This document shows positions 43,288-54,485 of a DNA stretch of 64,000 nucleotides, piece by piece. The notes beneath the pieces were generated by a model. It was given only the letters and a program-made list of their open reading frames with translations, searched no databases and was not told the origin of the DNA. How positions within the stretch are numbered: the first letter of the stretch is position 1; each line of letters opens with the position of its first letter. Origin of the DNA: Lucinisca nassula (Eukaryota > Mollusca > Bivalvia > Lucinida > Lucinidae); NCBI GenBank assembly GCA_963580285.1, contig OY757011.1, positions 204,493,644-204,557,643 of the forward strand. Direction: 5' to 3'. Position numbers and translations under genes: made by a program.

Positions 43288-43634
43288 GCCTTCGTGACCT
43301 AGTGGGTAAGAGTGCTGACTCTTAATCATTACCGTCTTCGAGCCTCGCTCATGTCACATAACGGTCTCCGCCCATTGGGACTTTAAGAAATAGATTGAGC
43401 TGCATGACGCTTCGACGCAGAGCTGAACCGACCGCACACGAATAATGGTGAACCGCTTAGAGGTTCTTAGCCTGCCCAGGAAAGGTGGTGTGAGTCGGAC
43501 CGTCCATGCATTTAACCCCTTTCATTGTGCAGCAGGGCTTGAGAAGTCATGTCATGTCATTTTCGGGTAAAAGTCCCACAATATTGGAAGCAACGTCTCC
43601 AAAATGACATATACAGTATTGGGGAAAAGTGTGT

Positions 43635-43665
<31 letters not shown>

Positions 43666-43855
43666 GAGGGGTTATAAACCTCAAATCAAACAAAAAAAAA
43701 ATCGGGTCACATGTGAGACGCGAAGTTCTGTAACGGAAGGTCAGATGTTTTTTCTCCTGGTACTGCGGTTTTTGCCCACTTCTAATTAACGATCTGCTCG
43801 AAATAAGTGAAATAATCTTGAAAGGGTCGTAAAACCAAAACTGAAACAAAATCTT
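43288..43855 (+). mobile_element. tRNA-Lys-like SINE split by SINE N
   Basis: Head GTGACCTAGTGGGTAAGAGT and GACTCTTAATCATTA (tRNA-Lys(CUU)-like anticodon arm) to 43359; body and tail resume at 43706 (GTCACATGTGAGACGCG) to GGGTCGTAAAACCAAAAC. The intact version is at 57082. Confidence 0.88.
43360..43705 (+). mobile_element. SINE family N inside the tRNA-Lys SINE
   Basis: Flanked by GTCACAT at 43353-43359 and 43706-43712. Contains a (GT)n-(G)n expansion at about 43629-43670 and a poly-A end. Confidence 0.9.
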
Positions 43856-43991
43856 TATTAGACAACCCGTCTTTTGTTATTCACAAAGATAAAAGTGATA
43901 GTGAGCCTCGGTATACGCACAGTCGGATCAGTATCTTTGTAGAGACTGCTGGGATAGTATATCGACAATATAGACGATATAATATATACAC

Positions 43992-44561
43992 GATCTTACA
44001 TGAGTGGTCATGTATTATTGAATTTATTAAGCTTATGAATAAAAGAGATAAAATGCGAGGCTTTGCCGAGCATTTTAATAATACACGAATGCAAGATGCT
44101 ATTTATCTTTATCTAATGGCATTTAAAATGCATTTTTTTTTCACGAATGCTAAGAGAAATGCCAATATTCCACCATAAGTAAACTCAACGTCGTTAAGGA
44201 CGTCGTCGTACGTGTAACGTTACGGGGCGTGTATATTTATTTGCGTATTTATTCCACTAGTGGACATCCGAATTTATCATATGACGTCGTTGATAAGCAG
44301 TGGATAACGTCTTGTAATAAAAATCGTATGACCACACGTGTAATAACACTTTGGTGGGATTAGGTATCGTCATGATGACGTCCATGTCAACCATGCATTT
44401 TTTATGGAAAAATTGGCAATTTCAAATTCGATAAAATCCAATTTAAAGTGATCGTATGATAAACAGAATCTTACACTCGTGGTCATTCCATATGAAATTT
44501 ATGAATCTCGCCCAAGGCTGGTTTCATAAATATCATATTAAATGACCACTCGTGTAAGATC
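43992..44561. mobile_element. solo relative of the 3.7-kb composite
   Basis: 19-bp ends GATCTTACATGAGTGGTCA and TGACCACTCGTGTAAGATC; interior matches the composite's arm (GCGAGGCTTTGCCGAGCATTTTA, ACGTCGTTAAGGACGTCGT). Confidence 0.82.
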
Positions 44562-44577
44562 CTTTATATATTTAAGA

Positions 44578-45047
44578 AATAGATCAGCTCTAGCTGTGAT
44601 TTGTTGAGTAATAAATCACAGTTTGGAGGTCAGTTGTAAAGTAGACAAATCACAAGCGCGTAGCGCGCGTGATTTGTCTACTTACAACTGACCGACAAAC
44701 TGTGATTTATTACTCAACAAATCACAGACAAGAGCTGATCTATTTCGATTCTAACACGCTGAAAATCGGCAATAATGTTGTTGTTTCCTTCAAAATCTCA
44801 CAACCTTTCGCCATTGTTAGAAGAAATCCCGCTAAAATTATCGACTGAAACACATGCATTTATATCCTTTTCTTACGTTTTCGATGCGAGAAAATGACGT
44901 TACACCGTCTAACGTCAAGGAAATCGACTAGTGACGTCATATATTGGGAATTTTAATGACGTCACTCGTCACGCTCTTCCGAGCTGAGATTTGTTGCAGA
45001 ATAACAGTTATTTTCCATTGCCTATATAGGCGTGCTGTGTTAGAATA
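44578..45047. mobile_element. terminal-palindrome element copy 2
   Basis: A 168-bp palindrome at 44578-44745 (AAATAGATCAGCTCTAGCTG, TGAGTAATAAATCACAG, loop AAGCGCGTAGCGCGC) is followed by TTTCGATTCTAACACG and ends CTGTGTTAGAATA. Confidence 0.78.
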
Positions 45048-45354
45048 CACGACATTATTACATTGTCAGACTCGACGTCTTGTGATTAATCTAGTTTCTA
45101 CAGCCAAACTGTCAAGACGCTAGCTGGTCTGTGTAACTGAGCAGGCTGGTGTTTGTCATACCTAGTCACACCAAGATTAATGAAAACATTAAACAAGATG
45201 TAGTGGCATAAAAAGCACGTAATCGTTGGCAAACTAATAACACATTAGTTCTCAGATCACTCCTTATTTCCCCCTAGGCGGATGGAATCTGAAGAAAATG
45301 GAATTGTCTAATAGAACAGAACAGAATTATAATTAGAACAGTTAACAGTTTCTA

Positions 45355-45990
45355 GCCTCTAAGCTTGGACCGGAAGGTGCTTCCGCGCAGAGCTGAAACC
45401 GAACGAACTGGAGTACTGGTAAACCGTTTTGAATGCCTTAGCTTGCCCAGGAAAAGTGGTGCGAGTTGGACCGCTACTTGAACTCTGGTGGTATTTTTGG
45501 GTGGTAGGGCTTAATACAGTATAACTTCGATGGTTGGAACCCCGATGGCTCTTTTACCATGGATGGGTCGAACCCGTTCTTGGGTCCGCAAGGAATTTTT
45601 CCAAATACCATATAGGGATAATGTAGGGAGATTTTCTGCTTTTATCTTGCAAATGTGTGTTGTGTGTATGCTGTGTGTACTCAATAGAATCGCCTCGATG
45701 AGGCGATTCTATTGAGTACACACAGCATACATCTATAATATAGAACACTGAAAAGATATCTCACAATTATCTCCATTGTGCCTCCTGGTATGGCAGTGAT
45801 AGTAACCCTCTGTGGCTCGAACTACCTCTGTTTCGATCAATTTTCATAGTCCCAAAGTGGTTCGAGCCATCGAAGTTCGACTGTATGTCATTTTATCTTT
45901 TTGTCGGGTGAATGTCCCACAAAAAAAGGAAGCAACGTCTCTACAATCACAAAATAGTATTTACGGGGACGTTAAATTTCACCATTAACA
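45355..45990 (+). mobile_element. SINE family N split by a pogo-like MITE
   Basis: Left part to 45516 (GGTGCGAGTTGGACCGC, GGTAGGGCTTAATA); right part from 45884 (TATGTCATTTTATCTTTTTG, GGAAGCAACGTCTC). Confidence 0.85.
45517..45883. mobile_element. pogo/Tigger-like MITE copy 1, with HP1-type core
   Basis: 367 bp, TA at both flanks (45515-45516, 45884-45885). Ends CAGTATAACTTCGATGG and CCATCGAAGTTCGACTG. The centre is a perfect palindrome ATGCTGTGTGTACTCAATAG / complement with CGCCTCGATGAGGCG at its middle. Confidence 0.9.
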
Positions 45991-46539
45991 GTGCAAACAA
46001 ATAGCAGCACATGATTACAATACCAAATATATATGGCCGACAACTCATAGACAAATCTGATGCAAATATTAGACTACAGATGTCAGATTTGATTGTGGAA
46101 ATCCACAGAATATATTTTACGTCTAGATGCTGAGCTCCACAATAACGCAGGCATAGACTATATGAAACCCAGCACTTTTCAAATGAATGCTAACTGCGAA
46201 GACGTCAGAATCTAAAGAAGTGATTTTCGAAGTGAAAAGAGACTCGCATAAATATTTTACACAATTCGCTAACACTGCTTATAATAAAAATCGAGGCATT
46301 TAATTACGGGTGCTTAATTATATCACGTTAGACTGGTATCAGTCTGTTAAATAGAGCATTTTCATAAAACAAATTTACTAACAAACACTATTCCCCCTTA
46401 TACCATGTTCTGGAGTAATGTCTGATTTAACACCTACCTGTATTTTAGATCAGGGGCAAATAATAATACACATTTCTATTAGGTTTACTGTATTAATAAG
46501 AATGACTTAAATGAGGGCCTTGTTGCCAGGCTAATATCA
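45991..46539. other. no recognised feature
   Basis: AT-rich, non-coding. Confidence 0.5.
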
Positions 46540-46995
46540 CGTAAACCAATGCCTGTTTTGAAAACTCTTTTAAACCCCATTTTATATAGAATGGAAAGGG
46601 GTTTACAGAGGTTTACGTAATTCTTTTTCTGCACAGAAACACAGATTGTGGCTACTCGAACGAGCACTCCCGCCCCGCCCTCTGGGCTTGAAGAAATAGA
46701 TGGGCTGCGCGATGCTTTCACTCAGAGCTGAAGCCAACCGCAAATGAGTACTGGTATCTAAGCATGCCCAGGAAAAGTGATGAGAGTTGGACCGTCCATG
46801 CTTATAAACCCTATTGGCTTCACTGGGCGGCAGGGTTTCATATGTCATTTCATCTCAATGTCGGGTAAAAGTCCCACAAAATTGGAAGTAACGTATCCAA
46901 AATGACCTATACAGTGTTGACGGGGACGTTAAACCTCAAATCAAACAAACAAATCTAACGAGTACTCACTATTTATGTTTGGATTAGAAAAGTGA
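46540..46995. mobile_element. HP1 MITE split by SINE N
   Basis: Left part to about 46667 (CCCCATTTTATATAGAATGG, CACAGATTGTGGCTACTCG); right part from about 46954 (CTAACGAGTACTCACTATTT). Confidence 0.8.
46668..46953 (+). mobile_element. SINE family N inside HP1
   Basis: CCGCCCTCTGGGCTTGAAG to AAACCTCAAATCAAACAAAC. A 9-bp near-duplication AACGAG(C/T)AC flanks it, although this also resembles the HP1 palindrome itself. Confidence 0.88.
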
Positions 46996-47938
46996 AGTTT
47001 CATCGAACGTGATCTGTATATACCACCACAAAGATACACATTTTCAGACAAACCTTGTTTTTTTAAGCTAAATCAATCTGAGGTCTGAAACTTTGATCAG
47101 CTAAGTTTGGCACTATTTGGGTATTTCACAATATTATTAAGGGTTCTGTAGTAAAACTCTACTTCGGTAGTCACTTTTGGTCGATTGACAATAATCGAGC
47201 ATATAAAAACAAGCATTATGCCAAATTATGTGGATTTTATTCGGTCTTCAACTACTCAGATCGAACAGTCTGAAATATATAGTTTTACTTCTTATGACCC
47301 AATCAGTATTCTTGATGAAAATGAGCGAATCTATAATTCAATTTACTTACGTGATAGCCTGACATTGTCTATCAGCTGATACTGTCTGATAAGTTAATCA
47401 AGCTTAACAACAAGACCAAGATGACATTTTCTAATTAAAACTTGTTTCACTGAGTAGTCTATCAATCTCCTGTCAGGAGTGGTCAAAGTGGTAAGTAATA
47501 GGTGCTGTTCTTTTTTCTTTTTTTTTTTTGTATACACAGGAGAGCGTCCTACGAATCCTTATTTTCTGTCTGTGTTTTACCTTTCAATTAATTAACTTAT
47601 TATCAATAAAAATAAAGAGGATACACTTTTAGCTAAAATAGCCTTTCTTCCAAGTGATCCTCCACAAAACATATTAAACAGCAGTACGAATATTTTACAA
47701 ATATATACATGCATTCCTAAGCCAATGTGCCTTCGGTTGCAATAAAACGTGTGGTGAGCATAAGCCAGCCATGTGGTTAAATACATTCATTCAACAATTT
47801 TAAAAGCAATTAAAATAGTATTGTTAATCTTATTCTCGTCATAACCAGCAGTAAACGTGCATATCTGCACATCTGTACAGCTGCTATTTTTAAAGCACGT
47901 TTGGACTTTAAGGTACGTGAGCATCTAAGTCTGCTATC
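46996..47938. other. unrecognised, with one dispersed repeat
   Basis: 47383-47473 (TGTCTGATAAGTTAATCAAG, ATGACATTTTCTAATTAA) recurs at 62990-63085. The 64-codon frame at 47185-47379 has no family match and no splice context. Confidence 0.5.
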
Positions 47939-48243
47939 TTAAATAGAAGTGAATGCAATGATCAGGAATCGATACAATTAACCCACAGCTCCAATCAGAG
48001 ACACCAAAGGGAAAGAAGAACAAACATGAAACAACCAGACCCTAATGGAAACATCAACAGCGGAAAGCCAAAAGGACAGTTACTTTCCCACAAAATGGCC
48101 AATTGGCTATCCAAAACAAAATGGTATAAGCGATGCACACACTCAACGACAAATCATAACAGAAATAAACCGCGACAGAAGAACCGCCTTTGGGAAACGA
48201 ATTCCACTGGGGAGGTAAAATCGATTTTACGTGGCCACAATCA
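47939..48243 (-). mobile_element. Penelope-like retroelement, 3' fragment
   Basis: Same 3' terminus (TTCACTTCTATTT on the minus strand), 5'-truncated near ATCGATTTTACGTGGCCAC. Confidence 0.85.
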
Positions 48244-48823
48244 ATGCTAAGTACCTTGACACTAACTCGTGACGGAGCATGTTGTCTAATGGTTTACCTT
48301 TTTCAATACCCCACCTGGTATTATGATATACACTCCGGTGTCCGTCCACCGTCTGTCCGTAGCCGGGACATTCAGGTGACAAAAATTGGGACAGTTTGCC
48401 ACTTAAGTAGTCATTTGTGAGTACAAATGCGATTTATTCCGTAAAATTGGCATTCGAGTGGCAAACATTTGCTTTTAGGTGGCAAGCCGTTTAAGAGATT
48501 TTGCCACTTCTGCAGTTGTTATGTTGATGACTAGACACATATGTGTCCGTTCGTTAGAACGTCCGTCGGTCTGCACGATTTCCGATCGATAACTTGTGTT
48601 TTTATTTTCATCGACTTTGTTTTCAATTTTTGCATACACATTTTTACCGGAGATGTGTGTTTGGAATTGTTAATGGGCAAACTCCACCAATTTTTGACAG
48701 AGTTATAACCCTTGTCAAATATAATACACTAAAGGAAGCATATAATGGCCAAGGACAGTCACTCTGCCAATTCTGGTCCGTGACTTATTCCCTTTGATAT
48801 GTTAAATACGTTGTTGTTCAATA
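48244..48823. other. no recognised feature
   Basis: Text such as GTGGCAAACATTTGC / GGTGGCAAGCCG is loosely repetitive; no gene. Confidence 0.45.
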
Positions 48824-49171
48824 AAGTCGAACTTCGATGGCTCGAACCACTTTGGGACCATGGAAATTTGTTCGAGACAGCGGAAGTTCGAGCCACTGTT
48901 GCATATTTCCGGAAAACATAACGGGGGTATTTTTGAACTTCTTTTCGGTGTTCTGTAACATAAATGTATGCTGTGTGTACTCATTAGAATCGCCTCGTTG
49001 AGGCGATTCTAATGAGTACACACAGCATACATTTGCAAGATAAAAGACTAAAATCTCCTTAATCATCCCCCACCATTTCTTATCTTGAGGATTTCCCTAG
49101 GGGCTCAAGAATGAGTTCGACCCAGCCATGGTAAACGAGCCATCGGTGTTCGAGCCATCGAAGTTCTACTG
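48824..49171. mobile_element. pogo/Tigger-like MITE copy 2, with HP1-type core
   Basis: 348 bp. Ends GTCGAACTTCGATGGCTCGA and TCGAGCCATCGAAGTTCTAC, right TA at 49172-49173. Centre: ATGCTGTGTGTACTCATTAG, TCGCCTCGTTGAGGCGA and complement. Confidence 0.88.
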
Positions 49172-50628
49172 TAGTTCCTTTACCATATGGACTACCTTGA
49201 AATTTTACAGATGTAGATAAAACTGAAATAAAAAAGACCATTATGGCCAAGGAAACATACGCTGACCATTTTAGGTCTTTAGTTAATGTCTTTGTGTATG
49301 TAATTAAGGCGTAACTATACCAAATTTAGTGACACAGAGGCCTTTCTGATATTTAATCTTCATCAGTGTGTCTCAACCCCAAAGTTCTGAAACCGAAACG
49401 GATGATGGACAAGACCCGGCAAACACAGGACATTCCCCTCCGAGCACACATCGACTGACGTAGCTCGTGAGACAGGTCAACTGGAGGCATCAGGCAAGAG
49501 ACTTCCACCCGCGGTCTTATAGGCGTCCCCCACCGAGCCAACATCAGCAAACATGGCCCACACTCCACGGAAGTCCCGAACATCAGGAAGCAGATGTCCA
49601 AAGTAGCGAGACTTGCAAAATTTAAAATATAACAAAAGGTGGCAACCAAATCCGCTAAGATACATGTCTCACCTGACAAGTCAGTCTTAGTTTTAGATGA
49701 AATTAGAATTTTATACTGCAAAAGTTAGAGATATAATATAGTTATTTAAATCAGTAACTGAGTACTGACGTCAACACCGCAGTTTCAACATGGAACTTCA
49801 TTGGTAGATTGAGCACTAAAGATCTTTAAAGTAAGCAAGAGCTTCTCTGGTCATTCTACTTCTGAGTTATCTGCCCTTACCATGTGTTTGAAGAATAGTT
49901 TTTTCATCTATATTTCTGTTACAGTAGTATACGGAACAACTTGATGAAATTTTATAGATGTACAGGGTAATTAAAGTTGCATAATGTGGCCAAAGACATG
50001 GAGTTTTTGAATGTTGAATTATCTGGCTTTGAATAGTTTGTTTTGCCTGCAGTTTCTGTTCACGAGACATAGAATATTATTGTCACAGGTTTATGAAGGC
50101 GTTTGGATACTGGCTGTCCTCTTTCTATGGTTTTCTGCTTCAGCAACACAGCGCTAGCATTGCTTTTGTTTTAAATTGTCGAGCATTTGGAATTTATTAT
50201 AGGGCGTCAACAGCTCTGAACCTAAGTATGGAAAATATCAATCATTTGTATCTGAAAGATCCTTGTTCTAAAGATAAGAATGACGACGTAAGGAGTGGTT
50301 TAATGAGACGAAGGTGTCGTGTATCTTCGTGTATCTAGAGACTTTTTTGTTGTTTTTATTTTCTATATATGTTATTCCTCATTCTGTTGACATTCTATAC
50401 AAAACGAAACTTTCTGTGTTCTTACTGTTTAAAAAGGCAGGTTCAAAAACTCAATCATTATTCATATATAAAGTATGCATGACCCGCGACCAATGAAAAA
50501 CAGATTTTCTAAAGAAAAATAAAACTGACCAATAAATAGATGTTTCTTCAAAACCGATAAAAGGTCGACTTGATTATAGACTACTAACCAAAATCGCCCG
50601 ACATTGACAGGCCATGCAATATATCATC
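49172..50628. other. no supported gene in 1.45 kb
   Basis: The longest frame is 122 codons on the minus strand (49353-49721) and another is 81 codons on the plus strand (50093-50338). Neither matches a family I know, and neither has clear splice or start context. No repeat family recognised either. Confidence 0.45.
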
Positions 50629-50912
50629 ATGAAAACACGCCTATATAATTCTGACCCCATTGAACCCCACTTATATATAGTAAAACTGGAGTTTCCGGGG
50701 GTATACCTTAATTTTCTTATTTCTGCTCTAAAATATAGATTGTGGGTACTCGTTAGAACCGCCTCGATGAGGCGGTTCTAACGAGTGCCCACAATCTATA
50801 TTTTGAACAGGAATAAGAAAAATATCACAATTTTTCATCTTAAAATTTTCATTTTTTCGGCGATAAAAGTGGCAATGTATTTGTATAGGCGCGTTTGCGT
50901 ATTGTGAGGACA
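50629..50912. mobile_element. HP1 MITE, full length
   Basis: CATCATGAAAACACGCCTAT at the left, GTATAGGCGCGTTTGCGTAT at the right; core with perfect GTACTCGTTAGAACCGCCTC and complement. Confidence 0.92.
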
Positions 50913-51269
50913 ATCTGACGCTAACATTTTGTTATGTTCATTTCGCGAACTGGTTATACATGTAAGTATCTGCTGTAGCCATTTAAGATGAAACTGAGAA
51001 AAAGTAAACTGCTGGACTGGAATTGACATTTCTTGAATCTATATCCCTCTCAGACAATAAGTCGGTTATTCGGACAACATGTTGTGACAGGAAGCTAGGA
51101 AACTCAATATGAGGCCTATTAATCATTAGTAACTAAACTAATAGAATTTGATATTGACATCTAGATTGGATCATTGATTAACCCAATTACATGTACAGAA
51201 AAAAACAACAACAGAAAACGTATGATGAAGAACATTTTGAAAGATAACTTACATGGGTCGTTTGTCTAT

Positions 51270-51565
51270 TTATTTGATTGATGTTTAACGTCCACGCAAC
51301 ACTATTTAGGTCATTTTGAAACGTTGCTTCCAATTTTGCAGGACTTTTACCCGACATTGACACGAAATGACATCTCAATTCCCACGACCCAATGAAACCA
51401 AAAGGGCTTAAATGAACTGAACGGCCTGACCTACATCACTTTGCCTGTGCAGGCTTAGTCCGTCTAGGCGGTTTACCAGTACTCATGTGCGGTCAGTTTC
51501 AGCTCTAAGTGGAAGCATCGAGCAGCCCAGTCTATTTCTCCAAGCCCCGATAGGTGGGGCTCAAT
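51270..51565 (-). mobile_element. SINE family N
   Basis: Full-length, tail at the left (GATGTTTAACGTCCACGCAA), start at the right (GCCCCACCTATCGGGGCTTG on the minus strand). Confidence 0.87.
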
Positions 51566-51582
51566 TACATGGCTAGTATGTA

Positions 51583-51911
51583 CAGTGTAATTCATATATG
51601 AGCCCCGCCAAGCGAATTTGTGTCTTCGAGCATTCCGTCATGACAAAGTTTAACTGCGCATGCCCAGCCATTCAGAGGGGCCAGGGATATGGCTTTCTGT
51701 CTGAAGGTTCCTCTTGATTCACTGCTTGTATGAGCGAGCAGCGATGGTTCTGGCGAGGCTGCGCGGATGCGCAGGCTCGCCTGAACCTTCGCTGCTCGCA
51801 TAGGCGATAAGTACCAACATCGCTTGACGGGGCCCATATGAAGACCAACTCTGGGAAATTTCAAAAAGTGGTCTTTAAGACCACTTTTAAACAGTTCCCA
51901 CGGTGGTCTAC
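51583..51911. mobile_element. pogo-like MITE copy 2 with GGTCTTTAAGACC palindrome, interrupted
   Basis: TA then CAGTGTAATTC at 51581-51593; resumes after the 236-bp insert with ATATGAAGACCAAC and the palindrome AAAGTGGTCTTTAAGACCAC at 51870-51895. The right end is lost. Confidence 0.75.
51600..51835. mobile_element. 236-bp MITE copy 1
   Basis: Ends GAGCCCCGCCAAGCGA and TCGCTTGACGGGGCCC; ATAT duplicated at 51596-51599 and 51836-51839. Internal palindrome GAGCGAGCAGCGA / TCGCTGCTCGC around 51730-51800. Confidence 0.93.
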
Positions 51912-52009
51912 GACTATAAGATATTGGGTATTGAAAACAAGAAGACAAACTGCAACCATTAAAATTTGTTTTAAAAGAATTAGTCATAATATTAGCTGTA
52001 GTGAGGGCT

Positions 52010-53945
52010 TCAGTTGATGACCACATTTGTCAGTCATCAAACAAGTTTGCTGTCTGTGTTACAGAAGGCCGAGACAAGCTTCCTGCGTTATATTGGTTTC
52101 CTACACTTCATAAAAGACCATACAAAGCATGGGTTATTGCAATTTCAAGCTATTGTACCACCACTGAACTCTCCAAATTATTAACTTCATGTTTTACTGC
52201 CATAAAAAAACATGTGAAAAATATTGCGAAAAAGTCTTCGAAAGATCAGGTTGAAATCTGTTTTGGTCTATAAAAAATCTAATTAAGTTTTAAATAAATT
52301 GAAATCCAGATGTTTTGATGCTACAAGTCTGTCTACTTATGATTTGTCCACCCTTTACACCACACGTCCTCATAATCTTATAAAAGAAAAACTTAATGAT
52401 TTAATTAAATGGGCATTTCATAGGGAAGAAGCCCTCTATCTTGCATGTAATGTAAGAAATGCCTTTTTTCACTTCTGAAGAGCATAAAAATTAAACGTTA
52501 TGGTCATGTCAGAAAATGTGTGAAGCTCTCACCTTTCTACTTGATAATATTTGATAAGATTTGGTACTAAGTTATTTAGACAAGTTGTGGGTATTCCGAT
52601 GGGAACTAATTGCGCACCCCTTGTGGCTGATCTATTTTTGTTTTGTTATGAGAGAGACTTCATGATGTCCCTTTCTGCTGAAAACCAATCTGAAATCATG
52701 AAGCTTTTAGCTCGCCTTCTAGATACTTGGATAATTTATTAAATATTGACTGGTTTGATCAATCAAATCCCCCCCCCCCCCCCCCACAGAACTTCAGTTA
52801 AATAAAGCAAATCCTTCCGATACCGAGGCCCCGTTTTTGGATTAACATCTATCTATTGTAGATGGATTGAATTCTTGCAAAATTTCTGATAAACGCGATG
52901 ATTTTGATTTTGAGGTTGTAAATTTCCCTTTTTGGATGATGATGTTCCTTGTGCACCATCCTATGGCGTTTATATTTCGCAATTAATTCGCCAGAGTGTG
53001 TAGTCATGTAACTGACTACAACACTCGTAATAAATTGTTAACTGCTAAACTTCTGAATCAGGGTTATCGGTACCATCAACTACGCAAAGCATTTTAATTT
53101 CAAAAGTCAATATTGGCCTTAAATCTCTTCTGCAACAAGGTCTATCGGTGACATGGTATCTAAATTCAGAAAATTATATAACCGCAATGACTTCAACACC
53201 AAATTGCGTAAAATCATTCTTCGATATAGAAAGATTGGGTACAACATAAATGTTATGCGACAGACTGCATGCATGATAGTTAACCCAATCACGGTTGACA
53301 ACTTTGGTTCCCTCTTTAATTGCACGCCGGTGGGTCAGTCCTAAGATCCATTGACGGTTCCAGCGCAAAGGCTTACTGGGAATTAGAGAGAATCTAATTC
53401 TATGTAATGTTGGTTGTTGCCTGATCTGGTCGGGACCATCGGAGTCTGTTGATTTTCTTTTGCTTCAGCATTTCAATGGTTTATTGCTGTCGAGTCCCCA
53501 CCGTTGTTTCATCTCTGTCGTTGTATGATTTTTTGGTGTTTGTGGGGATGTTGCACTGATGAGTTAGGAGACCTTCATGCAGACTGAACAAATTATTTGT
53601 CTAAATCGCGACGGAAGTAAGGGCGAGGACTGTGGCCACGTAAAATCGATTAAAGCCCCCAAATGGAATTCGTTTCACTGACCTTTCCAAGGCGGTTTTT
53701 CTGTCGCGGTTAATTTTTTTTATGGTATGTCTTAAGTGTTTTTATCGCTTATATTATTTTGTTTTGGATAGTTAATTTGCCATTTGGTGGGAAAGTAACT
53801 GTCCTTTTGGCTTTCCGCTATTGATGTTTCCGTTTGGGTCTGTTGTTTCATGTTTGTGTTTCTTTTCCTTTGGTGTCTCTGATGGGAGCTGTGGGTTAAT
53901 TGTACCGATTCCTGATCATTGCCTTCACTTCTATTTTTTTACTGA
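52010..53945 (+). pseudogene. Penelope-like retroelement: degenerate reverse transcriptase plus 3' end
   Basis: Most complete copy here. Plus-strand pieces: NKFAVCVTEGRDKLPALYWF and PTLHKRPYKA (52028 on), CTTTELSKLLTSC, LSTYDLSTLYTT (52335 on), VGIPMGTNCAPLVADLFLFC (about 52587 on), YLDNLLNID, GYRYHQLRKAF, KIGYNINVMRQTACMIVNPI and LFNCTPVGQS to 53340; the untranslated end runs to CACTTCTATTTTTTT at 53945. Known: the IPMGTNCAPL(V/L)ADLF and YLDD region belongs to RTs I associate with the Penelope-like group. Odd: YLDD is YLDN, a 17-C run at 52769-52785 replaces five Cs in the sister copy, and there are many frameshifts and stops. No GIY-YIG endonuclease was found. The class assignment is from memory of the family. 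Confidence 0.82.
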
Positions 53946-54151
53946 TAGTGGAGTTTCACTGTGTATGATCACTCATATAGACAGTCGATATAAATAGAAA
54001 TACTGAGTGTGCCATTGGACAGAAAGATGATCGATCGACGATTAATATCTAAACTGCACTTATAAACACGTCCATCACTGGTGAGTAGACAACACTGATA
54101 TAGGTTCCCCTTGAAAGAGTTTAAGATGTACGACAGACCAGTGCATATATA

Positions 54152-54452
54152 GACTCGCCATCTGCTCCTTTCAACATTCACATGTCAGTCTTTCCCTAGA
54201 CCGCGGGATGTTCTTTTTTTACTCTATTAGAGTAAACAAAGAACATCACTCGGTCTAGGGAAAGAGTGTACAGAGTAAACAAAGAACATCACGCGGTCTA
54301 TGGAAAGAGTGTACAGAGTAATAGGGTAAACAAAGAACAGCCCGCGGTCTAGGGAAAGAGTGTACAGAGTAAATAAAGAACATCCCGCGGTCTAGGGAAA
54401 GAGTGTACAGTGCTGACATGTGGGTGAATGTTGAGAAGGAGCAGATGGCGAG
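54152..54452. repeat. inverted repeat enclosing four 43-bp tandem units
   Basis: Arms 54152-54224 and 54368-54452 (CGCCATCTGCTCCTTTCAAC, ACATGTCAG, TCTTTCCCTAGACCGCGGG and complements). Units AGTAAACAAAGAACATCACG start at 54231, 54274, 54317 (with an 8-bp insert) and 54368. Confidence 0.88.
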
Positions 54453-54485
54453 TAGAACGTTGGACAAAATGACGACTCCACCTTA

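Noticed and set aside
49353..49721. 122-codon minus-strand gene
   Set aside because: No recognisable domain, no clear splice or start context, and composition like surrounding non-coding DNA; left as unsupported.
45660..50830. CRISPR-like array from recurring 20-30-bp palindromes
   Set aside because: The repeats are dispersed, lie inside TIR elements of an animal genome and have no spacer structure.
52010..53345. In-frame TGA codons of the reverse transcriptase as selenocysteine
   Set aside because: I considered this because recoding has been reported in some Penelope-like lineages (from memory, not verified). Here stops are mixed TAA/TAG/TGA with frameshifts, which fits decay.
53640..53945. 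Second protein downstream of the reverse transcriptase (hydrophobic frame shared by several fragments)
   Set aside because: The frame is broken differently in every copy and the region behaves as a 3' untranslated end.
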